Shown: positions 46,298-58,620 of the stretch, piece after piece
Layout of the letters: every line of letters begins with the position of its first letter
Position numbering within the stretch: position 1 is the stretch's first letter
Origin: Brasenia schreberi
Lineage: Eukaryota; Streptophyta; Magnoliopsida; Nymphaeales; Cabombaceae
Assembly: GCA_036023115.1 (NCBI GenBank)
Contig: JAYKKT010000037.1
Coordinates: forward strand, 3,161,501 to 3,225,500
DNA length: 64,000 nucleotides
Direction: 5' to 3'
Position numbers and translations under genes: made by a program
The notes under the pieces: generated by a model
The model's input: the letters and a program-made list of their open reading frames with translations, nothing else
What the model was told of the DNA's origin: nothing
Database searches by the model: none

Positions 46298-48958
46298 AAT
46301 TGATGAATTTTGATTTCTTGTCTTCTGAGGTAACCAAATGTTCAAACTTACATTCCATATATTTTGTCTTTGTTCTACTAAGTGGGAGGCCTTTTCTTTC
46401 TACTGTTTCTCTCCATAGTTCTAATTTTCTATTAACTTTTTCCTTAGACTCCTCCACTAATACAATGTCATATGTAAATAACATACATCAAGGTACTTCA
46501 TCTTGAATATGTTTTGTTAACTCATCCATCACCATTATAAATAAGTATGGACTTAAAGTTGATCATTGATGTAACCCAATATTAACTTCAAAGAAGTCTC
46601 TTGTTCCTCCATGAGTCCTCACACATGTTTTTGCACCATCATACACGTCTCTTATAAGGTTAATATATGTCAATGGGATACCTCTTTCTTTCAAAGTTCT
46701 CCAAAAAACCTCCCTCGGTACCCTATCATAAGCTTTTTCTAGATCAATAAATATCATGTGAAGGACTTTCTTTTTTACTCTAAAATGTTCCATAAGCCGT
46801 CTCAAAAGGTAAATCACTTCAATAGTAGATCTGCCCGACATGAATCTAAATTGGTTCTCTATTGTACTTGATACTTGTCTTCACCTACGTTTGATAATTC
46901 TTTCCCATAATTTTATAGTATGACTCATTAACTTGATACCTCGATAATTCGCACAATTTTGAATGTCTCCCTTGTTCTTATATATGGGTATAAGTGTACT
47001 TGCTTTCCATTCCTCGGGTATCTTTTGGTTTTTCCATATTTCATTAAATAGTCTTGTGAGCCAAGTGATTCCTATTTCTCCTAGTATTTTCCAAACTTCT
47101 ATAGGAATATTATCTGGTCCTACCGATTTACCACCCTTCATATGTTTAAGAGCATCTTTGACTTCATTCCTTTGAATACGTCAGTAGAAATTGTGGTTTA
47201 TATACTTTTCTTATTTGGCTAACTCTCCTAAGCTAATACTAACATCTTTATTTTCATTAAAAAGATTATAAAAATAGTTTTTCCATCTATTTCTTATATC
47301 ATCATTTGCCACTAGAATTTTTTCATCCTCGTCTATGATGCATCTAACATAATTAAGATCTTTAGTTTTCTTATCTCTAGCCCTAGCTATCCTAAAAATA
47401 TCTCTTTCACCCTCTTTAGAGTTGAGTTTTTTATATAAATCCTCCCAAATTTTATCTTTTGCTTCACTCATAGCTTTTTTCGCTTCCTTTTTTGCTTTCT
47501 TATAAGCCTCTAAAGTTTCACTAGTTTTCTTAGCATAATGTAATTTGTAACATGCCATCTTTACCTTGATTTTATTTTGTACTACTTTACTCCACCACCA
47601 AGCTTCTTTTTGTGCCGGTACACCTCCCTTAGATACCCCTAACACATCTTTCGCCACTTTTCTAATATTTATAGCCATATTGTTCCACATATCACAAGGT
47701 GTACCAACATAATTCCAAACATCTCCTTGAAGTACTTTCTGTTTAAATATATCTTCTTTCTCGCTTTTGAGGTTCCACCATTTAGTCCAAATAACTTGAT
47801 GACTCTTTTCTTCTTTGTCCAGTTTTTTATTTGTAAATTCATAACTAAAAGTCGATGGTGAGTGGTTAAACTTTCTCCTGGAATTACCTTGCAATATTTA
47901 TAACAAGTTCTATCTTTTTTTCTACAAATAAAATAATCAATTTGTGTTTGTGATTAGCCACTCTTATAAGTAATTAAATGTTCATCTCATTTTCTGAAGA
48001 TTTTATTGACTATAAAGAGATCAAATGCCATAGCAAAATTTAAAATCTCCCTACCTTCTTCATTTATATCCCCAAAACCAAAGTTTTCATGAATCCCTTG
48101 ATATCCTAATGCCTCTTTACCGACATGTCCATTTAAGTCTCCTCCTAAACAAATCATCTCCCTTTGTGGAATCTTTTGAATCACCTTATCTAACTCTTCC
48201 CCAAAAGTTGTATTTATATTATCTTCTAGTCCTACTTGGGGTGCGTAAGCACAAACTATATTCAAAACCTCTGCTCCTAACACTAATTTCAACGTCATGA
48301 TTCGGTCACCATATCGTTGTATGTCTACTACACTATCCTTTAAATCTTTATTTATGATAATACCAACTCCGTTTCGAGCCTTTTCTTTACCTGAATACCA
48401 TAATTTAAAACTTGTATCCTCTATCTCCTTTGCTTTTTCTCCAACCCATTTTGTCTCTTGTAAACATAAAATATGAATCTTTCTCCGAATCATAGTATCT
48501 ACCACCTCCATTAGCTTACCGGATAATGTTCTGATATTCCAAGAACCAATACGAATCTTATTATCTAGGACTAGCTTTCTTATCCCTCGCATCCGTCCAT
48601 AATCAAAATGCGGAGACCCTCTCTGAAAATGTTTCACTACATTTGGGTGGCAATGTAGTGGGACTAACTTCTTTACCCACACCCGTCCATGATGTGGGAA
48701 CCCTCTCTGCAATTTATTCACTACATTTGAGCGAAAATGTAGTGGCCCTTGCTTACTTATTACTGCATTAAGGCTCTGCAGCACGTCGCTAGGCGGAGAC
48801 GCCCCAAAGCAATGCTCATAATTTTTGTAATCTATGTTATAAAATCCAACGAAGTTTTACGCTAGCTGTCAGAAGCCTAGAACAACCCTCCTCATTTATC
48901 CGAGCTTGGGACCGGCAATAAAAGGGTGATCCCTTACATGGGCGGAGTTGCTCTCAAA
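46298..48958 (-). mobile_element. RTE-like LINE copy L6 (best preserved), 3'-truncated
   Basis: On the - strand from the family 5' end at 48958: ~85-bp 5' monomers with 'aatgtagtg' (48780-48600); an APE endonuclease in one open frame (48784-47987; 'GSWNIRTLSGKLMEVVDT', 'LQETKWVGEKA', 'NIVCAYAPQVGL', 'ICLGGDLNGHVGKEA'); a lysine-rich linker and the start of the RT region (47894-47211); and RT segments with 'GPDNIPIEVWKI' (47141-46881), '[10 protein letters not shown]' and '[15 protein letters not shown]' (46841-46563). It stops soon after 'VTSEDKK' near 46298, so the family C-terminal block and tail are missing. A few frameshifts and stops inactivate it. The single-ORF APE-RT layout and GTT-repeat tail of related copies fit the RTE clade. 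Confidence 0.93.
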
Positions 48959-50020
48959 AATTTTAGGTCCAATTTTTTAGGCCACACTTAATAAGGCTTG
49001 ATTTATTATTTCTCATTGAGCCTCAACTTGCGTTGAGCCACTTACTTATGTGTTATATGCTCAATTCATTTTCTTTTTCCTTCTCTTATCACCCTACATT
49101 TTGTTTTTCAGTGTTAATTTATGAGGGAAGGACTATGTATTATAGTCCATTCATCTCACCATGAGCTATAGACTTTAAGTTGATTTTTTAAACTTAGAGT
49201 TAGATAGATGCCCCCACCTCAACTCAATGGAGATCCACTACTGAATCCAACTCTTCTGTTTCAACTACTTATACAAGGGCTAAGTCATTACATGAAAACC
49301 TTAAGAGTGAAGAAAAGCATATAAAAAAAGGGCAACCAATCTTCTGTCTTTCTTAGTCAATTTCAGACCAAATAAAAGCATTGAGACGAAATGGATGTAA
49401 GAAGAAATAATGCGTAAAAGGAAATGGGCAAAACGAAATTGTGAAAAACTTGCATATTACAATGTTTGCTGAGGTACCACATGCAAAGGGAAATATCAAA
49501 TTTGTTTGTAAATCGTACTTTACTTGTGATGTTCTGACACTGTGCCGGAGAAAAAAAGAATGAAATGCTCTTGAGTTATTACTGTGCCGAATTAAGCGGC
49601 ACTAATATACATGGTAAAGTCATTACAAAAAGATGACTTTTAGTGTGCGCACGACGACCCCCCAAATTTTTGCCTTTCTGGGTCGTTACAGCTGTTAGAA
49701 AGACTGAGTCGTAGATGAGGAAATCCAAACATTTCTGTGTGCGACATGAAATATTTGGCAAAGAGAAGGGGTCAACCATGAAATTTCCCAAAACCCTTTT
49801 GATCTATTCAATTCCTGTCTCCCAAATCCCCCGCCTGACTTAGTCATTTATTATCTACGTACTATTTTCCCTTTTCTCTCTTTAATTAAAGAGACAAGGG
49901 TTCGATAGAGTAAGCACTGACGTTTGCACGGTGAATGATCAATCATAGTTTCTTACGTCCTTAACCAGTTAACTGGATCGGTCTGATCAAAACGGTCCAT
50001 GTCAAATCACATGTTATCCA
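48959..50020. other. Intergenic DNA, no gene supported
   Basis: About 1 kb without recognised coding or repeat structure. The 70-codon - frame at 49579-49791 has no motif or splice context. Confidence 0.4.
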
Positions 50021-50375
50021 ACAATCAAGCATTTTCCCATACTAGACGGGTTAATTATATGGATTTTTAGGTTTTCATAAAATTCGATCATGTGGCATAT
50101 TAACAGTTAACTCAAAATAAATTAGATAGTTTTTTATTGTTTCTTTTTAATACTTTTGTATTTTTTTGTAATATTCTTATACCTTTTTATCAAAGTTTCT
50201 TTTAGTCATCTTTCTACATGTTCAAACCATCTTAAACGATTTGGTGTCATTCTTAATTTGTTTCTTTAAACTCAATTATGTATATGGTCTTTCTTTGTAC
50301 GAGCAATCATTCTTCTCAGCATCTTTTTTTTATCATGAACATCCTTTTATACATGTTAGATTATTAATTGGCAAG
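50021..50375 (-). mobile_element. Old LINE 3' fragment, copy L7
   Basis: Diverged version of the RTE-like 3' end: 'attttcccatactagacggg' at the low-coordinate side, then text aligning with 11520-11870 of copy L3 (for example 'gtatatggtctttctttgta'). Highly decayed. Confidence 0.8.
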
Positions 50376-52377
50376 AAAAAAATAGATCTATTAATTATCG
50401 TTTCTCATACCACAAGACTCTAGAGATGGTTTATAACAGTTTATGGGAAACGAATGTTTAGCATAGTTCTGAGACATGTCTCTTTGGGCGGCCTTAACGG
50501 AAATGAATTTTGAAATATGGTTTACATTTTCCCTATAGAACTCGGGTATGATTTCATATATAATGGACCCGAAAAGCCACCATAGTCTAGGTTTATCCAA
50601 AAGTAAATCTAGACCCGGATCTTAGGCAAGTCTGACCCGTTGAGATACTTGTTAAGCAAGTATTATAATGACGATCAAGCTCTGCTTGGTGGTAAAAAAA
50701 GGCAGCAGTTTTGCTCTAAGCATGACCACCAAGAAAGCTTCTTTGACAAGTATTATAGTCAAGGTTAGGACTTCCGTTTTATTCGTAGTTATGAAAATGT
50801 TTTCTTATCAAGCCGACCAAACTGAATGGCTTGACTCAATCTGGGTTTGGTTGCATTGCATGGAAACGGTCTATATAGGTTGTCTTATTCTCGATGGCTT
50901 CACAGAGCCCAGGTGGGGAATCGACGAGCTGACCTTGTATAGAGTAAAAGAAGCCCAACACCAAACTCAAGTCAGACCAGAATTCTCTACAGAGATGGAA
51001 ACCCGACACAACCTGAAAAACTCAATAATGCTTGTACCTATTGTAAGTCTGGTCGTATTGGGGTTTGACCTGTTTCTGGTTTGTGAAACACAAGCTCGCT
51101 GCTTCATTCATGGTTTGTGAAACCAGACCGGACCCCGGCCGACCCTCTGTTCAGTGAACTGGTGCCTTTCTCCGGTTCATTAACTGGTCTGGTTTCCTTA
51201 ACACTGCTTCATTTATGTATTTTCATTAATGAGAGGCAACTTGATATCGATGTATATAAAACATTTACCTTTCATGGTTCTAAGGTTCCATATCATGAAT
51301 GTTCTCTGACACGAACTTGAAATGATAGAAACACTAGCACGAAACCACTGTCACGCAACACATACTTGAAATGACACAGGTGAGAACCGACCTGAAACAC
51401 AGTGAGAACCCGACCTGAAACACGGATAAGCTCAAGACTGTTTCCAGCCATGAGGCTCCATTTCCTTGTGTTTAGAGTCACTACCATATGGTCCATTCTA
51501 GCGCGATGGCAACTCCCATGCGGTTTCCTACAGTAGATTCATTCATCAAAGCACGTCTTTGATTACTGAAAACATTAACGAAATGTCTCCCTTCTGCATT
51601 TTATATTTTGATATAGAATATAATGAAACTTTATTTCTCATAAAAGAAAGTACACTTATTAAAATAAAATTACAAGGCTTTACTTTTGAGTTAAAGAAAA
51701 CTATAGTTTTCTTTTAATACTTTTTCTTGGGTGACCTTCTTTCAATAACATTCATATGGGTCTTACTTCTCACATCTTTGAGTGTTAATCTAAGCTTGTG
51801 TTGGTAATATATATAATTATCGTCGACAAAAGTGAGAACCCAATTCAAATAATAGCTGAAACATCTTTCGTTAAAATGCGATGTGACGTAAGTAATAAAT
51901 TTACTAAGTTCTAATATTTTAAACACTTTCCATCAATCATTTAAAACAACAAAAATATACTAAAAGCTTACATAAAATCACGAGTTATATAATAGCAAAA
52001 AGCAAAAAAAAAATCCTTTCGAGTTGACCCCGTAGACCATAAACCCAGTCAGTAATAAAAAAATTATATTAAAAAAATTAGTTAATCAAATGGAGAAGAC
52101 TATGATAATAGCGATTGTGGATGAATTTTCCAAGTAAATCCAACGATCAAACATACCCGAAAATATATAAGAGAACAATTTTCTTTTAATATAAATTTGT
52201 AGTTTCCCCTGTATTTTCTCATGCAACTGTGCCGGGTGGCACTGCAAGCAATTAACCAACTACAAACGGTCAGCTCACGTGCCACGAGTCATTTTTGAAA
52301 GGCAAACAGCCTTTTGCGTCGATCAAGATTCGGTAGATGATGGTTTTGATAAATCTTTGTAGTACTTGGCCTCTTGC
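50376..52377. other. Intergenic DNA upstream of the IQM gene
   Basis: A 150-codon + open frame at 50668-51120 shows no motif or splice boundary and overlaps 'gaccggacc'-type repetitive text; not called. 51600-52080 is AT-rich. The final few hundred bases probably contain IQM promoter elements, but none beyond the TATA box can be named. Confidence 0.4.
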
Positions 52378-52385
52378 TATAAATT
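52378..52385 (+). promoter_or_regulatory. Candidate TATA box of the IQM gene
   Basis: TATAAATT lies about 465 bp upstream of the first in-frame family-compatible ATG. A start of transcription 25-35 bp downstream would give a ~500-nt leader including the CT tract. Based on motif and position only. Confidence 0.45.
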
Positions 52386-52547
52386 CATTCGTAACAATCA
52401 ACCCCTTCACTCCCTCAAAACTCTCTCCTTGCTGTCTTCTCCAGAGTGATTTCAGGACCAAGTGTTGAAGAACCCCTTCAAGACCATCAAAACCAGAGCC
52501 ACACCGTGTACCGTTCCCCAGGCAAGCTGCTGCTCTCTCTCTCTCCC

Positions 52548-52607
52548 CTACCCATCAAGGACCACCCCAAATTTACCCATTCTCACGTCCTCCCTCTCTC
52601 TCTCACG

Positions 52608-52687
<80 letters not shown>

Positions 52688-52748
52688 CCCATTAAGACCA
52701 CCCCAAATTTACCCATTCTCACGTCCTCCCTCCCTCCCTCTCACGCAC
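52548..52748 (+). repeat. IQM leader: 37-unit (CT)n tract between duplicated 63-64-bp units
   Basis: A pure CT tract (52611-52684, 37 units) is flanked by two near-identical units, 52548-52610 and 52685-52748, both running from 'ctacccat' through 'caccccaaatttacccattc' to 'ctcacgcac'. The tract lies in the presumed 5' leader of the IQM transcript. The reading frame of the gene stays open through the whole tract back to an ATG at 52446. Confidence 0.9.
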
Positions 52749-52910
52749 ATAAACGATAGAGGGAACTCCGGGTTTCTGTTTTCCTTTGACATTTTGTCTG
52801 TTTTGAATCTGATTTTCTGCTGTTCGCGTTATTCTGCGGAAATGTATTCCAGGGAAGAGCCTATCTTGTTTGAGGTATTGGGAATCTTGCAGGATTCCGC
52901 GGAATCTCAA

Positions 52911-55900
52911 ATGGGTGTCTCGTTTTCGATGCGTTCGGAGCCGAAAACCGATGGTGGGGGTGGCGAAGATGCTGGTTGTTGCAGTTCGCAGTCCGACGCT
53001 TCCCAACAGAAACGAGATTCCGTTGTGGTCAGGCCGATCAGTTTCAAGGGAAAAGAAGACGTCAAAACCGTGCTGAGATCGGTGAGTTTTGATGGGAAGG
53101 AGGGATCAAAAGCGACTATTATGAAATCGGCAGGCCCGGGGAAGAACATGGTAGTGGAAGGATCGGTAAGTTTCAAGAAGAGGGATTTTCATTCCTATTT
53201 CTCGGATACGACCGTGGCGGTTCAACGCCAGGGTGGTGAGAAAGATTGTTCTAATCATAAGAGGACTGAGAACATTCCAGAATCCATTATGGATTCTCCC
53301 AAACACGAGGCTGCGGTGAAGTTGCAAAAGGTTTACAAAAGCTTCAGAACAAGACGGAATTTGGCCGATTGCGCCGTGCTTGTGAACCAATTATGGTTTG
53401 TAATTTCATACATTTTGTGTTAATAATTTCCTGTTTTGTTCATTGGTTCGGATTACAGGAAGTTTTTGGTGATGGTGGTTCTTTTCCGTTATTGATTTTT
53501 AGGTGGATGGCTCTAGATTTTGCGACTCTGAAGTTGAGTTCGGTCTCATTCTTCGACATTGATAAGCCGGAGTCTGCTGTTTCTCGGTGGTCTAGGGCGA
53601 TGGTCAAGGCTGCTAAGGTAAATATAGGTATCAGTAAGATAGAAAATTATCCATTTATTTTGTATTTGGTGCATCGCTTTATGGATTTTGCATGATGGTC
53701 ATTTTCAGGTTGGTAAAGGCCTATCAAAGGATGAGAAAGCTCAGAAGCTGGCTTTGCAACACTGGCTTGAAGCAGTACGTTGATTTCTTCTCATTATTGA
53801 CTTCTCCGTGAAAGATATCTCTCCATACTTGTCTTGTTTTGATTTGCTGTGCCTTTTCTTCTGGTGTTCACAGATTGATCCAAGACATCGTTATGGACAT
53901 AACTTGCACTTTTACTATGATATGTGGCTAGATTGCGATAGTAAACAACCATTTTTCTACTGGTAAGCAACGACCACCGATTGACGTGCTGTTACAATTA
54001 TGGTTAAGGGAGTTTCTAACTCCTAATGGTAAAATAATAGGTTGGATATAGGAGAAGGGAAGGAGGTTAATCTTGATAAATGCTCAAGGTGTAAACTTCA
54101 AACGCAGTGCATTAAGTATCTTGGCCCAGTAAGTGACGAGCTTTCTCTTGCCTCTTTCGTTTCGTGTAATCTTTCTACAAACTTGAAAAAGCTACCATGA
54201 ATCCTTGATGGCCTTAAAAAGCTCTCTTAGATCCATGTGACTGCTTACTGTATGACCTTTTTGAATAGGAATGCTGATGCGAGCTTTGATTTGGACTGTT
54301 CTTTTTGAAAATGAACAAGTAAAAGAGTTTGCGTTTAGATGTAATACAACTTTTGTGTATGTTTAGAATAGAATGAATCGTTTCTCTGATGTTCTATGTG
54401 CTGCCTTTGTCTTAGCAGAAACAGAGGGAGGCCTATGAAGTGATAGTTAAGGAAGGGAAATTTGTGTACAAGAAGAGCGGGAAGCTGTTAGACACGTCTG
54501 ACGGAGACGATGGTGCCAAGTGGATATTCGTCTTGAGTACATCGAAGGCTCTGTATGTAGGACAGGTGAATGTCGATCTCTTCCTTTAACCTGCAATAGA
54601 TTCATTTGAGGGAGAAAAATATAAACAAAAACCAAGCCTTCCCCCGCACTAAGTGGGCTCAGCTACATGGATTCTAAGTCTGCTTAATCTTCGATCGATC
54701 TTGTGCCATATTAGCGGCATTGAAGTCAAACAAAACAAAGTAAGATCATGTTTTATCGTTTCCTTCAAACACTTTAGAGTCCAAAAGGGCTCGATCCTAA
54801 TTGAGGCAGAGAAAAGGGAAAAATCAAACTGCAGTAGTTTCATATTTTGATTCTTCTGTGATATTAATTCGTTTGTTTCGACATATCGCAGAAAAAGAAA
54901 GGTACATTTCAACATTCAAGCTTTCTTGCTGGAGGTGCTACATCTGCTGCCGGGAGATTGGTTGTTCAGAATGGGATACTCAAGGTTCAACAACCTGGAC
55001 TTGTGCTCTAATTATTGATCTGTCCTACACAAATTAGCATTTTTTTCCCCTCTCGAACCCGTGGTTGAAATCTTTTAGATGAGGATGTCTAACTCACTTC
55101 TTGGTGTTCCAGTTTGTTTGGCCATACAGTGGGCATTATCGCCCGACGGAAGAGAATTTCCAGGAATTTGTCATCTTCCTTGAGGAAAACGGAGTTGACC
55201 TGTCCGACGTCAAGGTTTGTTGTCTTAGCTGTGCATCTGCATTTGATTTGTTTATCTGCAATATAATAAATCTTCCAGTGGCAAAGGGTCCAACTTATAT
55301 TGGTCCTTTTTGTCCTCAGAGAAGTCCAGATGAGGGGGATGAAGATCAAATTAGCCGAGAAGGAAGCCAGGCTCGCCTAAGGACCATATCTTCCGATTCA
55401 GACCTATCTGTAAAGGATTCCGAAAGTGATGACTCAGTAGACAGCAGCGAATCTGAATCCATGAAAGGAACCAATGCAGATCAAAACAGCAATTTGTCAA
55501 TGGCAAAAGCGGAGCCTCTAACCGAGAGATCATCAAGTGTGACTGAAACGAGCAGGTTGAATGGTAGCGAGGCTAGTCGGGCATCGGATTTGAGTGATGA
55601 TGAAGCCGAAGAGAGCCCCAAGCAGCGATCGCCCTTCTGTAAACGGAACCTGTTCGATGCCGAGGACACAAGTTCAGAGGTAGAAGCCTTGCCGAAGGAA
55701 TTTATCCTTCAGAGGATAAACTCCAAGAAAGGAATGCTTTCATATCAGTTGGGAAAGCAGCTATCATGCAAGTGGACGACAGGGGCCGGTCCCCGAATCG
55801 GCTTTGTAAGAGACCACCCTTCAGAATTGCAGTTTAGGGCACTGGAGCAGGTGAACTTGTCCCCAAGATCAACTGCGAATTGTAAGTCAGTTTCATCACC

Positions 55901-55913
55901 AAGGCCATCTTAA
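52911..55913 (+). CDS. IQM-family IQ-motif calmodulin-binding protein, nine exons
   Basis: Plant IQM proteins bind calmodulin through one IQ motif; family members act in stress, hormone and stomatal responses, and the biochemical role is not fully settled. Inferred coding exons: 52911-53395, 53503-53617, 53709-53774, 53874-53962, 54041-54128, 54419-54565, 54892-54984, 55113-55214, 55320-55913. All eight introns are GT-AG and the phases close to give 592 residues. The IQ motif is at about residues 133-150 ('[17 protein letters not shown]'). The conserved central domain follows, with '[20 protein letters not shown]', '[15 protein letters not shown]' and '[20 protein letters not shown]'. Exon 9 encodes an acidic, Ser-rich tail and ends with the conserved '[19 protein letters not shown]' block. 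I chose the start MGVSFS because relatives begin similarly; it also fits an N-myristoylation consensus (Gly2, Ser6). In-frame ATGs at 52842 (+23 residues) and 52446 (+155) are alternatives. It most resembles the IQM1/2/5 type, from memory. No disabling mutation seen. Confidence 0.95.
54631..54790 (-). mobile_element. Diverged LINE 3' tail inside IQM intron 6
   Basis: Intron 6 (54566-54891) contains 'aagccttcccccgcactaag' then 'ctcagctacatggattct', matching the inverted RTE-like tail ('aagccttttcccatactaga', 'tcggctacatggattctttg') with many differences. The following 100 bases align loosely with the next part of the LINE end. The insertion is old and does not affect the splice sites. Confidence 0.7.
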
Positions 55914-56235
55914 TAGCCGACGGTGCGTACTGATCTTTCAGCCTGTTTTGATAAACGTGGGAGCACCACTTTACCGCATTCTTTGTACAGTTAAACAATA
56001 CAAGGCATTCTTTTGTTCTTTTTTCCTCTCCATTTTTGTGTAGGGGCCATTGTTAGGACCCCAATTGTATACAGGCGGTTTGATGAAATCTAACTTTTTA
56101 TTGGTTTTTTTGAAGATCAAGAGATGGAATGAACTATAGGTGCATGAGACTCTTATTTGGAACTTGAATACTTTGAGCCAAACTCGTATTTCCTTGAAAA
56201 TGCTATACAAGCAGTTCAATGAAATATAAGCTTTT
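55914..56235 (+). other. IQM 3' flank and probable 3' UTR
   Basis: Follows the TAA stop. AT-rich without long open frames on +. No canonical AATAAA was found, though plant poly(A) signals are often degenerate, so the transcript end is not defined. Confidence 0.5.
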
Positions 56236-56310
56236 AACCCATAGTGTTACCTCAACCGCAGAGCGCTCTAGCACCATTGTGTGTACGCATGTGTTTTAGG
56301 CTTCGGCCTC
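56236..56310 (+). mobile_element. Truncated SINE, copy S5
   Basis: Retains 'cccatagtgttacctcaacc', 'gcgctctagcaccattg' and 'ttaggcttcggcctc' but lacks the B-box part between them and stops before the 'ctcttgtaac' end. The following sequence begins the possible TRIM element. Confidence 0.7.
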
Positions 56311-56320
56311 GATGATGCAC

Positions 56321-57162
56321 GATGCAGTTTTGGAACTTAGACGACTTTGATCCAAGCTCAGCATCTCAATCAAAATTTGTATCGCGCGTTGTGTATGAAC
56401 AAACGACCTTTTGATATGGAGATTGTGGTCTAATAGATGACCACCGCCAAGACCACCCGAAATGGCAGCTTTACCATACCGTACTATTGGTGGCAACCAA
56501 CATGTTACCGTGCCCTTGGAGGAAGCCAACCAGCCTTTAGTCAATCACACTGTAAAGGTCCCTTCACTGGCAAAGCTCTAAAGGGGGTTTATGGCTTATT
56601 GGTTCCGTAAACTTACAATGACCTTCAAAGGAAGACTGTTAGGGGAGCCACTCAATGGCCTTGTCCCCTAATGGACCGGCTCTACCAACAGAGGGAAGAA
56701 GATGGTGGTGATCAACCATACGTGTCATCATAAATGCATCTGTCTCGCTCTTCTTTCCACAAACTGACCTTCTACCCACTTGGGTGTTCTCTCTCTAAGA
56801 GCAACCGAACGACCTGAACACAAAGCCGGCTCCCTTTTGTATGGCATTGGGAAAGGCAAAAGACTCCCCAAGGCACTCAGATACGGGCACTTGGAGCGGG
56901 GCACTCCCAGTCCTCTTATTGACACTAGTGGATCCAAGGAGATCTGCTATTAGACCCGAATGAGTTCGTCCTAGGCGAGCCACTCACACACATACCTTCC
57001 AATCTAAACCTCCCTTAGTCTCGATTGGGTGGCACTTGGACATTGGAGGGAAGGCTCTCTTGATGCAGTGACGTTTCTTTGGAACTTGACAACTTTGATC
57101 GAGCTCAGCATCTCAATGGAAATTCGTGTCGCACGTTATCTACGTACAAGAGACCTTTTGAT
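56321..57162. mobile_element. Possible TRIM-like element with ~100-bp direct repeats
   Basis: Direct repeats at 56321-56415 and 57062-57162 share 'gctcagcatctcaat' and 'gaccttttgat' in order, about 75 percent identical, enclosing 646 bp without coding domains. A purine-rich 'ggagggaagg' lies just before the second repeat, as a polypurine tract would. No primer-binding site or TG...CA ends were found, so a simple duplication remains possible. Confidence 0.4.
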
Positions 57163-57211
57163 GACCTAATGGTGTAATTAGGTTTTCTAGTTTTCTTAGA
57201 TGTTCCCATTT

Positions 57212-57305
57212 GCACTCAACACGTTAGCTTACTTGCAGGTAGCTAGTTCGATATCCAAGGAGTGCATGCACGCCTGGTTTTGTCCTCTCTGTTGTAAACA
57301 AAAAA
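57212..57305 (+). mobile_element. Degenerate SINE, copy S7
   Basis: 'gcactcaacacgttagctta', 'gctagttcgatatccaagga', 'gcatgcacgcctggttttgt' and a final A-run follow the SINE order with deletions. Weak but consistent with the family. Confidence 0.5.
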
Positions 57306-58620
57306 GAAAGAGAAAAAATCTCTTTTCTCCCTTGGTAAAATACCACACGATGGGTTTATTAAGCAAAAATCTCCATAACCATCTAAATTTGAGATGGCAG
57401 TGCAGAAGGGTTATTACCTAGGATAGCTTCAACTTTACATACGAGCTTGGATCAAATTGCAGTGGAAAAAATTGAACACGATTAGTTATTATCGACCTTC
57501 GAACTGTATGTTATTGAGAAATGAATTCAAATGCTTGACTTTTTCTTTTCTCCAAACTTTAGAACCACCAGAAAAATTAATTTTAGTGATTTAAGTTTTA
57601 TCTTTGTTTATCTAAGTGTGCTGATTTCAGGTATATGAGAAGATTCCAATGGATCGATTCTTCGCAAAGGTTGGCAGTGGCACAATAAGGTCTCGCCAGA
57701 TCTCTGCCAGAACTCGTGAACCGCTTGTCGCTGGAAGATTTACACAAATCACACAGAAGTACAGTAAATATATGAATTCTATGATGTTACAAGGACACAA
57801 CAAATGCCATTGTGTGCAATCAAGAATGACGTATACAACAAGAAGACGCAACAAAGATAGTAGATTGGATCGTCTTTCAAAGCACAGGTCTGTAGCCGAA
57901 TTGTGAGAATAAGAACTCAAATAAAAGAATTAGTATGTTGTTTTAAGTGATCCCTTCACATTAAGAGATGCAACCAGTAAATTGTCAAAGAATATCTCCT
58001 TGCATATGTACACTGCCTTCAAACTTCTGCAACCCTCATAGGTTTGAAAACTGCTTCACCCTCACTGCTCCTATTGCACATGACTATGAGTTTGCCTATT
58101 ACTTATCGAGTCAATGGTAGATCACATAATTTAATCACCAAGGCGTAGATTTGCTTCCCTTTCCCCAATGACGACAAACACCCGCAATTTTCAACTTTGA
58201 AACATATCCGAGAAGAATCAGGATCCACATTCTCATGCAAACATCTTAGAGAAAAGAGACAATGCACCTGAATTCAAGCCTTCTCTCAACCGATAATCAT
58301 CATCCACAGAAATGAGCAAGGTTCTGTTTGCAGCATGGTGAAAACTGAAAAGACAAATGGCAGACTTTACTTTGCTGCATTCGTGTATAATTCACGCTCA
58401 ATCAGCATGATCGTTAAGCCTGATTCTCAGAAGTATAACCACTTTCGAACATATGGGCATGAATATCCTGCCATTGTTCTAACGTCATTACTTTTCTAGC
58501 TAAAAGACAGGGTCATGTAGCAGAAGCCTACTTTCATCTACTTTTCTATGTCGAAGAGCAGAATTATCCGAATGCCATCTTAGAGCTTCATTCACACCAT
58601 TGTTTAGATTCTCTCAGCCC
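57306..58620. other. Intergenic DNA, no gene supported
   Basis: The 85-codon + frame at 57649-57906 is Arg/Ser/Thr-rich, has an antisense open frame of similar size and no known motif. 58000-58620 lacks open frames; it could be 3' UTR of a - strand gene if the candidate exon at 58621-58768 is real. Confidence 0.35.

Noticed and set aside
50668..51120. 150-codon open frame upstream of IQM
   Set aside because: No family resemblance; overlaps repetitive 'gaccgg' text; no evidence for a transcript.
52462..52695. 77-codon frame in the IQM leader ending in Ser-Leu repeats
   Set aside because: A shadow frame of the CT tract; the IQM frame is the one continuous with conserved protein.
57649..57906. 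85-codon frame as an IQM neighbour gene
   Set aside because: The antisense strand is equally open, composition is Arg/Ser/Thr-biased and there is no motif.
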